DNA of 64,000 nt from Betaproteobacteria bacterium. Lineage in GTDB: Bacteria; Bdellovibrionota_B; Oligoflexia; Silvanigrellales; Silvanigrellaceae. Location: NCBI GenBank assembly GCA_016868315.1, contig VGHE01000005.1, positions 124,001 through 188,000 of the forward strand. The letters are read 5' to 3'. Below, in pieces: positions 1 through 8,313 of this stretch (position 1 is the stretch's first letter; each line of letters begins with the position of its first letter). A program made the position numbers and the translations under genes. The notes beneath the pieces are model-generated. The model ran no database searches and had not been told where the DNA came from. It saw only the letters and a list, made by a program, of their open reading frames with translations.

Positions 1-1167
1 ACAACTCAACCCCAAGAGTGGAAAAACAATTGGAGCTCGCCCTACTCGAGAGCTCTTGGCGGAAGCCAAACGGCTCATGCCGTTAACGAAGACGCTGTGT
101 TTTCCAACCCTGCGGCTCTCGCACGCACGCGCAATCCTCGCAGCAGAAAGACTGTTGATGTGGTGGAGATTCCAAAGCTCTCCGTGGGCGGAAACGCCAT
201 ATTGATGGATGCGTTGAAAGGCAAAGGACTACAGCCGAGTAGCTGGTTGAAGAACTTGGGAACAGCAGCTGCCGAGAGCAGAACCTACATGGAGATTCAG
301 CTTTTTCCATGGCTCGTGATGGGGGAAAGGCGCGGTCCAACCTATTTTCTTGGCTTACCTCTGCGCTCTACGCTGCTTGCATTGCCTTCCACTGACGGAG
401 GTTTGTCGCGTCAGATTGAAACTCAAACGACCGCAATGGCTGCGCTCGGGGCTGTTCTCTCGAATCGCTCGGGTACATTTTCACTTGGACTCACACTCCG
501 CCCTAATATGCGCTGGAGCAGTCGCAACAACTTTAATATCATCGACATTGTAAGTTCAAAGAAATTGATATCGGAGGCCAAAAAATCGGCCTTTAAAACC
601 ACTTCAACCGCAATCGATTTAGGCCTCACTGCAACTGCAGGCGATTACTGGCTTCCAACCCTAGGTGTGAGCATTTTAAATCTACCCACGGGTTGTGTTG
701 AAAACTTTCCCAATCCAGCCAACGGAAAAACACAATCAATCTGTGGCGCAAAACGCACCGGCGAGGTCAATAACGACATCCCGGGGACGCAAATAGACCC
801 AACTGAAATTCGAGCTGGCCTCAGTATCACCCCGCGCTTCAAGCTCGGCTCACAGCGCATCAATATTAAAATCTCGGGCGACATATACCCTCTTCCCATT
901 AAAAGCGGCGGCAAAAACTATGGCTTTCAGGATGTGAATATCAACCAACTCACACATGCAGGTGTAGAAATTTTCACAGGAAACGCCTTAAGTAGCAGAA
1001 ACTATTCTCTGCGCGCAGGCTTGAATGAGAAGCGCACGTCTTTTGGCATCTACATTCCAATGCCACACTTCAGCATTGAAGCCGCTGTTTACGATGCGGC
1101 ATTGTTTACCGATGGAGTGGCGGGTAAAGAGCGCCGCTACTTGATTGGGCTCTCCAGCGACTGGTAA
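1..1167 (+). CDS. Outer-membrane beta-barrel-like protein, 5' end outside the window
   Basis: The reading frame is open from base 1, so the true start lies upstream; the GTG at 97 is an internal valine, not a start. About 388 residues are visible. Near the beginning the frame reads NEDAVFSNPAALAR, which resembles the DA-x(3)-NPA-x-LA motif after the signal peptide of FadL/PorV-like outer-membrane barrels. The rest alternates polar and hydrophobic residues, with many Gly, Asn and aromatic residues, and ends in a tryptophan (SSDW), as barrels often end in an aromatic. I infer an outer-membrane barrel of unknown substrate. It lies 56 bases upstream of a lipoprotein gene on the same strand. Confidence 0.6.
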   Translation, partial: TTQPQEWKNNWSSPYSRALGGSQTAHAVNEDAVFSNPAALARTRNPRSRKTVDVVEIPKLSVGGNAILMDALKGKGLQPSSWLKNLGTAAAESRTYMEIQLFPWLVMGERRGPTYFLGLPLRSTLLALPSTDGGLSRQIETQTTAMAALGAVLSNRSGTFSLGLTLRPNMRWSSRNNFNIIDIVSSKKLISEAKKSAFKTTSTAIDLGLTATAGDYWLPTLGVSILNLPTGCVENFPNPANGKTQSICGAKRTGEVNNDIPGTQIDPTEIRAGLSITPRFKLGSQRINIKISGDIYPLPIKSGGKNYGFQDVNINQLTHAGVEIFTGNALSSRNYSLRAGLNEKRTSFGIYIPMPHFSIEAAVYDAALFTDGVAGKERRYLIGLSSDW

Positions 1168-1223
1168 CATCCGTTGGCCATTCTTCGCGCATACAGCGAA
1201 GGTGCCTCACGGAGCGAAAATCG

Positions 1224-2585
1224 ATGAAACACACTTTTTTGCGTCAATTTCTGGCAGGACTGTTTGGACTCCAGTTCGTTGCAGCCTGTGCCACTCAAGG
1301 CAATGTTCCGCCACCTCAGATTGTCGGAAACACGGAACCATCGAGCCCCAAAGCTCCCTCAACATCGACGAATGCAGAGCAGCAACAAACTCCTGCGAAT
1401 CAAGCCGAGCAACCTTCAATTGCTTTCGTCACACAATTCGAAATAGCTCTGGCCAAGCGCAATTGTGAGGCAATCAATTCACTCGAAAAGCGTTTGGTTG
1501 CTCCACCTGAATCCTATTCCAACGGTGTTCTGCTCGCGACGCAGTGGTGTGCTCACCAGAAAGAACCCGAGAACAAAGAGCTGCTCCAAAAACTAAACAC
1601 GACCATCGATCAGGCGCTCAAAAATGAAGCTCCTCTTTTTGACCCAAGTTACCTCGAAACGTTGCGTGCCGATGCTCTTGCTGCTGCCGGCGACGGTGCG
1701 TCTTCGCGACAAGCGTTTGCAAAGGCACTCAGTGTTTCAGCATTGCAATTCATGAACATGGTCTCGGGGCAAACTCTGCGGAACGATCTCCAAGGCCTCG
1801 AATCCGCATTGAGCGGCTCACAGCTCGCGCTGCTGCGTGACGTACGCAGTAATTTGGCCGATTCCATGACACAGGCAGCTGCCCTCACAAAATTCGACGA
1901 ATTGCTTTCTCAAGCACCTGCTGGCTCTCTCAAAGAGAGAATGCAAGCCGTGCGCCTCAAGCTTTTCTCGGCCTTTGAACTTTCGTTTGCGAGCCAGCTC
2001 GCGACTCTCGAAGAGCTCCGGCTCAAAGGCGAGACCTCGAACACCGAGGAACAGGCCAACAAACTGCGCAAAATGTTTCCGAGCCGCCCGCACCAGGTCA
2101 GAATTGATGCACTTGTAGGCACCCCGCAAAGCAATAGACCACAAGTGGCCGACACACCTGCGAACCAATGCAGCACGGTTGCACTGACCAACACAGCCGC
2201 AGGCGATAAGGGCGATTTGACCGCAGACCGAGCCCTGCAGTTGGCTCGTGTAGCTCTGAACGAAGGCAAGCCTGGCGAAGCTGTTGAAACACTTGATAGT
2301 CTTTCAGATGCACAGAAAAGCGACGTCACCCGCCGCCTCCGCCGAGAGGCTTCCGAAGCTCATATCCGCGACCTACGCAGAAAGGCGAACGAGCTTTACC
2401 AAAGAGGAACAAACTCCCCAGACAGGCAGGCAAAGCTTGACAGTTTCAACCAATGCAAACAAATCTTGGAAAATATTCTGACTCGATACCCTGAGACAGA
2501 CAGCTTTACGCGAGTCAAAATTCAAAGATTCCTGAACTCTGTCTCAGAAAACATTCAGGAATTGAGAAAGGCCCAAGCAAAATGA
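1224..2585 (+). CDS. Putative lipoprotein with helical repeat-like C-terminus
   Basis: The 453-residue product starts with a basic n-region, a hydrophobic stretch and a lipobox VAAC (Cys22), so it should be lipid-anchored. A Pro/Ser/Thr/Gln-rich linker of about 40 residues follows. The remainder is Ala/Leu-rich and helical, with TPR-like stretches near residues 330-450 (for example ALQLARVALNEGKPGEAVETL). No catalytic motif was recognised. The start has a GGAG nine bases upstream. The stop overlaps the next start by 4 bases (ATGA at 2582-2585), so it is probably translationally coupled to the phosphohexomutase. A scaffold or envelope-assembly role is only a guess. Confidence 0.65.
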   Translation: MKHTFLRQFLAGLFGLQFVAACATQGNVPPPQIVGNTEPSSPKAPSTSTNAEQQQTPANQAEQPSIAFVTQFEIALAKRNCEAINSLEKRLVAPPESYSNGVLLATQWCAHQKEPENKELLQKLNTTIDQALKNEAPLFDPSYLETLRADALAAAGDGASSRQAFAKALSVSALQFMNMVSGQTLRNDLQGLESALSGSQLALLRDVRSNLADSMTQAAALTKFDELLSQAPAGSLKERMQAVRLKLFSAFELSFASQLATLEELRLKGETSNTEEQANKLRKMFPSRPHQVRIDALVGTPQSNRPQVADTPANQCSTVALTNTAAGDKGDLTADRALQLARVALNEGKPGEAVETLDSLSDAQKSDVTRRLRREASEAHIRDLRRKANELYQRGTNSPDRQAKLDSFNQCKQILENILTRYPETDSFTRVKIQRFLNSVSENIQELRKAQAK

Positions 2586-4432
2586 CAACCTTCAACATCC
2601 CCAGCAATCTTCTTGAGCAGCTCGGCGAAGCTGCCGAACGCATCAACCTCTGGATGAGCGATGCGAGTGTTGAAGCTGAGGGTAAAACCGAAATTCAAAA
2701 CCTCGTTCAGCAAAACAGCATTCAAGAATTGCGTGACCGTTTCTGGCGCGAACTCGAATTTGGAACCGGTGGTCTGCGCGGGGTTGTCGGCGCAGGCAGC
2801 AATCGCATGAATGGCCCTATCATTCGTAAGGCCACCCAAGGATTCGCCAACTACATCCTCAAGCAAGGCGCGGAGGCCAAGCGCAGAGGCGTTGTCATTG
2901 CCTACGATAGCCGCCTCTCTTCACGATTTTTTGCAGAGCAGGCTGCCAGTGTTCTCGCTGCCAACGATATCCAAGTTTATCTTTTTGACCACATCCAGAC
3001 CACACCCTGCCTGTCGTTTGCGGTGCGCAATCTCAAATGCATTGGCGGACTCTGCATTACTGCGAGCCACAATCCACCCCAGTACAACGGCTACAAAGTC
3101 TACTGGGAAGATGGTGCGCAAATCACTCCGCCGCATGATTCTGCCATTCTTGCGGAGGTCTTCGCCGTAACGCGTTACAATCAAGCGCGCTCCATGGCCT
3201 ACTCCGATGCCGTTTCAAAATCACTCATCAAAAACGTGCCTGCCGCCACAATTGATGCCTACTTTGCAAAGGTTAAAGGGTTGCAGCTCGAGCCGAGCAT
3301 CAACAAGGACATTGGCATCGTCTACACCCCGTTGCACGGCACAGGAGCGCTCCCCACGCGTCGAGCCTTGGGTGAGTGGGGTTACAAGAACTTGCACATC
3401 GTACCGGAACAGGAAGAGCCCAATGGTCACTTTCCAACTGTGAAAAAACCTAACCCGGAGGAACCCTCTGCATTGGCGCTGGCCATTCAACAGGCGAGCG
3501 ACCGCAAAGCAGATATCGTGCTGGCCACAGACCCCGATTCCGACCGGCTTGCTCTCGTGGTGCGTGACCCCAAAGCAGCACAAGGTGCCTTCAAACACCA
3601 GGCCTTTGGTGAATATGTTTTCCTCAATGGAAACCAGACTGGCGCACTGATGATTCATTACCTCCTGTCCCAACGCAAAGCGCAGGGCAGCCTCAAACCC
3701 CAACACAAAATCATCAAAACCATCGTGACCTCTGATCTGCATGCACGCATCTGCTCGAGTCACGACATCGAAATCTTCGATACACTTACGGGCTTCAAAT
3801 GGATCGCAGGGGTTGTCAACGAATGGGAACGTCAGGGTAAAAACTCTCATCAATACCTGTTTGGCACGGAAGAAAGTTTTGGCTTCATGCCGGGCGATTA
3901 CGTTCGCGACAAAGACGGGATCGGTGCACTTTGCCAGGCAGTCGAAATGTCTGCCTCATTCAAGAATAAAGGGCTCACTCATTGCGATGTGTTGCTTGCA
4001 TTGTTTGAAAAGCATGGCGCATGGCAGGAAGATTTGATCACTGTAGACCTCGAAGGCGAGGAAGGTGCGCAGCGCATCACACGGCTCATGGCTGCTATGC
4101 GCAATGCTCCGGTCAGCACTTTTGCAGGAACACAGGTTCAAGCTCTGCTTGATTACAAATTCCAATTGAAAAAGCACATGGCTGGCAAGAAAACAGGCGA
4201 GACTGAAAACTTCGCTCAACTGCCCAAATCTGATGTTCTCCAACTCGAGCTGGTCGACGGCAGCAAAATCTCTATGCGCCCGAGCGGAACTGAACCGAAA
4301 ATCAAATTCTACATCTCGGTCTGCACGCCGGTCAGTGGAGCATTGTCTGCGCAAGGGGCATATGCTCAGAGCGTGGAGCGGGTGAACACGTTCCGCAACT
4401 CAATTCACGAATATGTGGCTTCAGTGAAATGA
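2582..4432 (+). CDS. Phosphoglucomutase/phosphomannomutase family protein
   Basis: This 616-residue protein is an alpha-D-phosphohexomutase, which moves a phosphate between C1 and C6 of hexose phosphates. All four family signatures are present: the phosphoserine loop TASHNP (Ser162), the metal loop DPDSDR (Asp317, Asp319, Asp321), the sugar-binding loop GTEESFGF, and the C-terminal phosphate-binding loop RPSGTEPK (Arg566 onward). The N-terminal FGTGGLRG is typical of the PgcA/phosphopentomutase-like branch, which also fits the length. The exact substrate (glucose-, mannose- or pentose-phosphate) cannot be decided from sequence. It is cytoplasmic. It overlaps both neighbours by 4 bases, linking it to a lipoprotein and an SDR enzyme. 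Confidence 0.9.
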   Translation: MTTFNIPSNLLEQLGEAAERINLWMSDASVEAEGKTEIQNLVQQNSIQELRDRFWRELEFGTGGLRGVVGAGSNRMNGPIIRKATQGFANYILKQGAEAKRRGVVIAYDSRLSSRFFAEQAASVLAANDIQVYLFDHIQTTPCLSFAVRNLKCIGGLCITASHNPPQYNGYKVYWEDGAQITPPHDSAILAEVFAVTRYNQARSMAYSDAVSKSLIKNVPAATIDAYFAKVKGLQLEPSINKDIGIVYTPLHGTGALPTRRALGEWGYKNLHIVPEQEEPNGHFPTVKKPNPEEPSALALAIQQASDRKADIVLATDPDSDRLALVVRDPKAAQGAFKHQAFGEYVFLNGNQTGALMIHYLLSQRKAQGSLKPQHKIIKTIVTSDLHARICSSHDIEIFDTLTGFKWIAGVVNEWERQGKNSHQYLFGTEESFGFMPGDYVRDKDGIGALCQAVEMSASFKNKGLTHCDVLLALFEKHGAWQEDLITVDLEGEEGAQRITRLMAAMRNAPVSTFAGTQVQALLDYKFQLKKHMAGKKTGETENFAQLPKSDVLQLELVDGSKISMRPSGTEPKIKFYISVCTPVSGALSAQGAYAQSVERVNTFRNSIHEYVASVK

Positions 4433-5250
4433 ACGACACCGCAATCAAAAATCAAATTCAATCTGTCCTGAAGCCGCGCGGGCAAGTGCTGCGGGGTAAG
4501 ACCGCGCTTATCACAGGTGCCTCTTCTGGCATTGGACTTGCAACTGCTGTGCGGCTTGCGCTTGAAGGCTGCCAATTAAACCTCGTTGCGCGCCGCAAGG
4601 AACGTTTGAATGAACTCAAGGCTGAGCTGCTCAATCTCAACCCCACTCTCAGCGTGCGTACCTTCGCACTCGACCTAACCGCTCCGGAATCCATTCAAAC
4701 TCTGTTGGATGCAGGAGCCTTTTCGGTCGATATTCTCGTGAACAACGCAGGCCTTGCTTTAGGACTCTCGCATGTGCTCAACTCCGATCCAAATGACTGG
4801 GAAAAGATGCTGAGCACGAACGTGAATTCTGCATTTCGAATCAGCCAGGAAGCGGCGAAGCACATGGCTAACAACGGCGGTGGTGACATTGTCGTGTTGT
4901 CGAGTGTTGCGGCTCACAGCGCTTATGAAAACGGTGCTGTTTATTGTGCATCTAAGCACGCAGTGCGCGCCTTCCACGAAGCACTTCGTCTAGAGACTGT
5001 GAGTCAGAACATTCGGGTGATTATGCTCTCGCCAGGAATGGTAGAAACAGAATTCAGCCTCGTGCGCTTCAAAGGTGATTTTGAGCGTGCACAGAAAGTT
5101 TACGATGGCGTTGAAGCTTTGGATGGTGGCGACATTGCCGATACGCTTGTCTACGCGCTGCAACTCGCTCGACACATCAACATCGATGAGCTCATTATTA
5201 AGCCACGCCAACAGGGCAACCCTTGGAAAGTTCACCGCACGAATCCCTGA
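4429..5250 (+). CDS. Short-chain dehydrogenase/reductase (SDR)
   Basis: A classical SDR oxidoreductase of 273 residues. The Rossmann dinucleotide motif TGASSGIG lies near residue 30, followed by an RRK patch after beta-2, which favours NADP(H). NNAG comes in the middle, and the catalytic set is Ser159, Tyr172 and Lys176 (YCASK). The C-terminal PGMVETEF resembles YdfG-type 3-hydroxy-acid/serine dehydrogenases, but the substrate is unknown. The start codon overlaps the mutase stop (ATGA), so this is the last gene of the three-gene unit. It converges on the minus-strand gene ending at 5323. Confidence 0.88.
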   Translation: MNDTAIKNQIQSVLKPRGQVLRGKTALITGASSGIGLATAVRLALEGCQLNLVARRKERLNELKAELLNLNPTLSVRTFALDLTAPESIQTLLDAGAFSVDILVNNAGLALGLSHVLNSDPNDWEKMLSTNVNSAFRISQEAAKHMANNGGGDIVVLSSVAAHSAYENGAVYCASKHAVRAFHEALRLETVSQNIRVIMLSPGMVETEFSLVRFKGDFERAQKVYDGVEALDGGDIADTLVYALQLARHINIDELIIKPRQQGNPWKVHRTNP

Positions 5251-5322
5251 TTGATAAATCGTGCAGCAGCTCGGCTCTCATTTTTTCTGCCGAAATCAAG
5301 ACGGTGAAGCGCTTTGCAGCGC

Positions 5323-8313
5323 TCACCTTCGCACCGGTTCTCTGAAAAAGTAAACCAGCGTGCGCGCGGAGAGCTGCGGGCTTTGCATTTGCGAATTCAG
5401 GTTCAAGAGTCGAGCCAACGTTTCACTTTCAACAACCTTTTTGGTTTCAAGGTCGAAAAGCTGCGGAATCTCGCTCGGGAGAAAAGCCTCTAGACGCATC
5501 GGTAGCGCATCAAGACTCAATGCTTGTGGTCCCACTAAAAAGAACGGCGCATCCGCGGGCTCACTCACGCCTGAAGGTAAATTGAAACTCAGAGTGCCAC
5601 CCATCCAACTCGCCGCCGTGCCTGCAGGTACTCCGCCACTGCCCGGAGCGTCGTGGGATTGAAACCAACTCAGTTCAATGACTTGATCTCTCAGACCGCA
5701 CGGAAAAACCCGAATCACCCTTCCACGTGGAGAAGGTTCCTCAACAATAGGCTGACTCGATTTCAAGCCGAAATACGGCGTCGAGGTTGTCCATTCAAAC
5801 GACTGACAACCCGCAGCCCGCGGCAGAACGATCATACGAAAACGGCTCACTTGCTGCGGGAACGGATGAACTGAGGCAAACGCGGCGCTGCCCTCTGCAG
5901 ATGCCTCAGCGGATAATGGATTAACTGTCTGCGCGCTTGCTGGTGCCGAGGGACGCTTCTCGGAATCTGATTTCGGCGCTTTCTTTGCAGTTGAAAGCTC
6001 ATCAGCCACCGCTGCAACCTTTTGGCCTTCAACCGCAACCGCAGTTAACTCTGGATCGAGGCTTTCGCCGCGGAAGAGAGTGCGGTCAGCACTGTCTTTG
6101 CGTGTGAACTGAACACCCACGACCTGAGCCATGGTTGCAAGACCGTCGTCGAGCGTATGAGTTTTTCCATCGTTCAACTTCTTACCGACAAGCCCGGGAA
6201 TGGAAACATAGAACTGGCCGGTCTGGGATGTTGTATTTCTATCCTTACCCATCCCCGGCAAGAGTAAAGAGACGACCGTGCGATGATAGCTGCGACGAGC
6301 AACGAGATTTTCCAGCATCCAACCAAAAACCCGATCGAGCATCACAATGCGCGCATACTTCTCGGTTTGGCTAGGGGTGGCAAAAGTTTTGAACTTTCTA
6401 TTCTTGAAGACCTGCAGAAAATCTTTGAAAGAAGGGCGCACACTTGGATCATCATTCTGCAGGTAAACGTGCGCAAGAAATCGAACTTGAGCATTCTCTT
6501 TGCTCCAGCGCTGAAAGCTATCCACCAGTCGAGGCAAATAATGACTTTTCGCACTGACCACGGATAGCTCATTTGCACGCCAGTCCGGAACGGCATCACT
6601 TTTATTCTCGAGACCTGAGAGAAGCTTGGACATTTTCTCAAAGTCTTCATCTTCAACCGCAGCTGCTTTGGCATCGCGTTCGCTCTTGAAAATCGCATCC
6701 AAACCACTCGCAGGCTCATTCTGCTGATCGAGTTCCTTGCGGCGCGCAACAAATCGCCAATCGTTATTATCCAGCCAGCGCCCCGCAATCGATGGAATAT
6801 CCGAACCATACGAGAGTGCATCTGGAACAGCCAGGGCATGAGCGGGTGCAAAACTGACAACTTTATAACCGAAATTACGAAACTCTTGATACAGGTTGAA
6901 CACACCTGTTCTTGAAATCAAATCCTTTGTCAGAATCGGCAAATTCACTGGAATGTATTTTCCAAACTGCCGCACAATGGAATGCTGATACAGTTCAGAG
7001 CCACGATTGTAGTTGGGCAAACTCACTTTGAAGGACAAAGATTGATTCAAAAACGCATGTAAATGAGGAGCAAGCGCAGCAAGCACCGCTTCATCGCCCA
7101 CAACTGAATTAAGCAAAGGATCTAACTGCATAAAAAGTAAATTATAGCCGATAGCAACTGACTTTTGTCCGTCAACCGGAATGACCTGATTGAACTTCAC
7201 GGAAGCTGGATCAAGAAGATCCTCGGCGCCCCCGCTACTCGCAGCCTTACCTTTGCCATCTTTTCCTTTCACAGTCTCCGCGGCTTTGCTGCTCCCCTGC
7301 GCTGCCGGGGCACTATTCTGATTCGTTGCAGCGTTTACTGCAGCCACTCCCGTCTGCGCAGTTGAGGGTGCTTCAACGATTCCAGTGGCGGCAGAACCAG
7401 CATTGGCAGCAGCTACTTGCGCATCTTCAGTGGGCGTGGGCGCACCGGTTGTAGATTCTTCAACCCCTTGCTCTGGAGGCGCAGTCTCGGCTGTCTCGGT
7501 CGAATCCTCGTTTGCAGAACGCCACAACTCACTATCCGTGCCCAGCTGAACGGGTAGACGCCCGGATCTGTCCCACTGGGAAATCGACGCAGAGGTCAAA
7601 AGGATTTGTCCGGTTCCCAAACTGAGACGCAACATACTTGCTGCTGCATCATTCACAGGAATCGAAACGAATTGGGGTCGATGCACATCCGCATCCGTAA
7701 ACTGTCTTGCCCAACTGAACTGTCCCAACCAAGCTCGCACATTTGAGGGAGCCAAGGGTACAACTGAGAAAACAATATTGCGTTTGTTGCGCGCGACCGG
7801 AAGGTTGACCCGGATTTCATCGCCCGCAGACATGCTCACTCCCTCGATACACTGCGCACCCGAGGACGTAGGCAAAACAACGTAACTAATATCTTTGAAC
7901 TGCGTGTCCTCGCTCCCCATCCTGCGTCTGGTCGGCAGTGAAGGCCAAATCACCGGTGAACGCGCAGCAACTCCGGCTGGAGCTTCGGGCGAGAGGTACT
8001 GAATCCCGGGGTCAAGGAAAAAATCAAAAAGCGGAACGGTCAGGTAATCCATGCGCCGCATGACTAAACCCAACCTGCGCTGTTGCTCGGAGCGGGGAAA
8101 GCGTTTGAGTTTCTTGCGTTCTTGCTTGTCTTCCTCAAGCGAAGGCATCGGCCAATGACCAACAAAGGTTGAACTGCGAGCCAGTGAAAAATCAGCCAGG
8201 AAAATTGGCCAAGGATAGCGCGTCAAGAGCCACGCACCGCCTGCAACAACAACAACGCTGGCTGTGACCAGGGTCAATAGAAAATTGAGGTGTATTCCAG
8301 TGCGTCGGGTCAT
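5323..8313 (-). CDS. Large membrane-anchored protein, degenerate sulfatase/alkaline-phosphatase-like fold (inferred)
   Basis: A 996-residue protein with an N-terminal membrane anchor (about residues 10-30). A beta-rich segment is followed by an Ala/Thr/Glu/Pro low-complexity linker (about 290-390), a central domain (about 395-760), another linker and a C-terminal beta-rich domain. The central domain follows the order of sulfatase-fold proteins: an initial strand with Asp (YNLLFMQLD), a segment where the nucleophile would sit, a FxxFGYKVVSFAP strand, a VxxLDxxFGWMLENL helix, and a strand ending in LLLPGMGKD. The canonical Thr/Ser/Cys nucleophile and the DHG metal motif are not recognisable, so I infer an inactive fold. 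Its ATG directly follows the upstream TAA (8316/8313), implying coupling to the next gene. Confidence 0.5.
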   Translation of the reverse strand: MTRRTGIHLNFLLTLVTASVVVVAGGAWLLTRYPWPIFLADFSLARSSTFVGHWPMPSLEEDKQERKKLKRFPRSEQQRRLGLVMRRMDYLTVPLFDFFLDPGIQYLSPEAPAGVAARSPVIWPSLPTRRRMGSEDTQFKDISYVVLPTSSGAQCIEGVSMSAGDEIRVNLPVARNKRNIVFSVVPLAPSNVRAWLGQFSWARQFTDADVHRPQFVSIPVNDAAASMLRLSLGTGQILLTSASISQWDRSGRLPVQLGTDSELWRSANEDSTETAETAPPEQGVEESTTGAPTPTEDAQVAAANAGSAATGIVEAPSTAQTGVAAVNAATNQNSAPAAQGSSKAAETVKGKDGKGKAASSGGAEDLLDPASVKFNQVIPVDGQKSVAIGYNLLFMQLDPLLNSVVGDEAVLAALAPHLHAFLNQSLSFKVSLPNYNRGSELYQHSIVRQFGKYIPVNLPILTKDLISRTGVFNLYQEFRNFGYKVVSFAPAHALAVPDALSYGSDIPSIAGRWLDNNDWRFVARRKELDQQNEPASGLDAIFKSERDAKAAAVEDEDFEKMSKLLSGLENKSDAVPDWRANELSVVSAKSHYLPRLVDSFQRWSKENAQVRFLAHVYLQNDDPSVRPSFKDFLQVFKNRKFKTFATPSQTEKYARIVMLDRVFGWMLENLVARRSYHRTVVSLLLPGMGKDRNTTSQTGQFYVSIPGLVGKKLNDGKTHTLDDGLATMAQVVGVQFTRKDSADRTLFRGESLDPELTAVAVEGQKVAAVADELSTAKKAPKSDSEKRPSAPASAQTVNPLSAEASAEGSAAFASVHPFPQQVSRFRMIVLPRAAGCQSFEWTTSTPYFGLKSSQPIVEEPSPRGRVIRVFPCGLRDQVIELSWFQSHDAPGSGGVPAGTAASWMGGTLSFNLPSGVSEPADAPFFLVGPQALSLDALPMRLEAFLPSEIPQLFDLETKKVVESETLARLLNLNSQMQSPQLSARTLVYFFREPVRR

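Noticed and set aside
97-99. GTG as start of the first gene
   Set aside because: The frame is open to base 1 and the residues before it continue the barrel-like motif.
5303-5327. Hairpin between the SDR gene and the minus-strand operon
   Set aside because: The stem is fair but neither strand has a T-run after it, and it overlaps a stop codon; not called a terminator.
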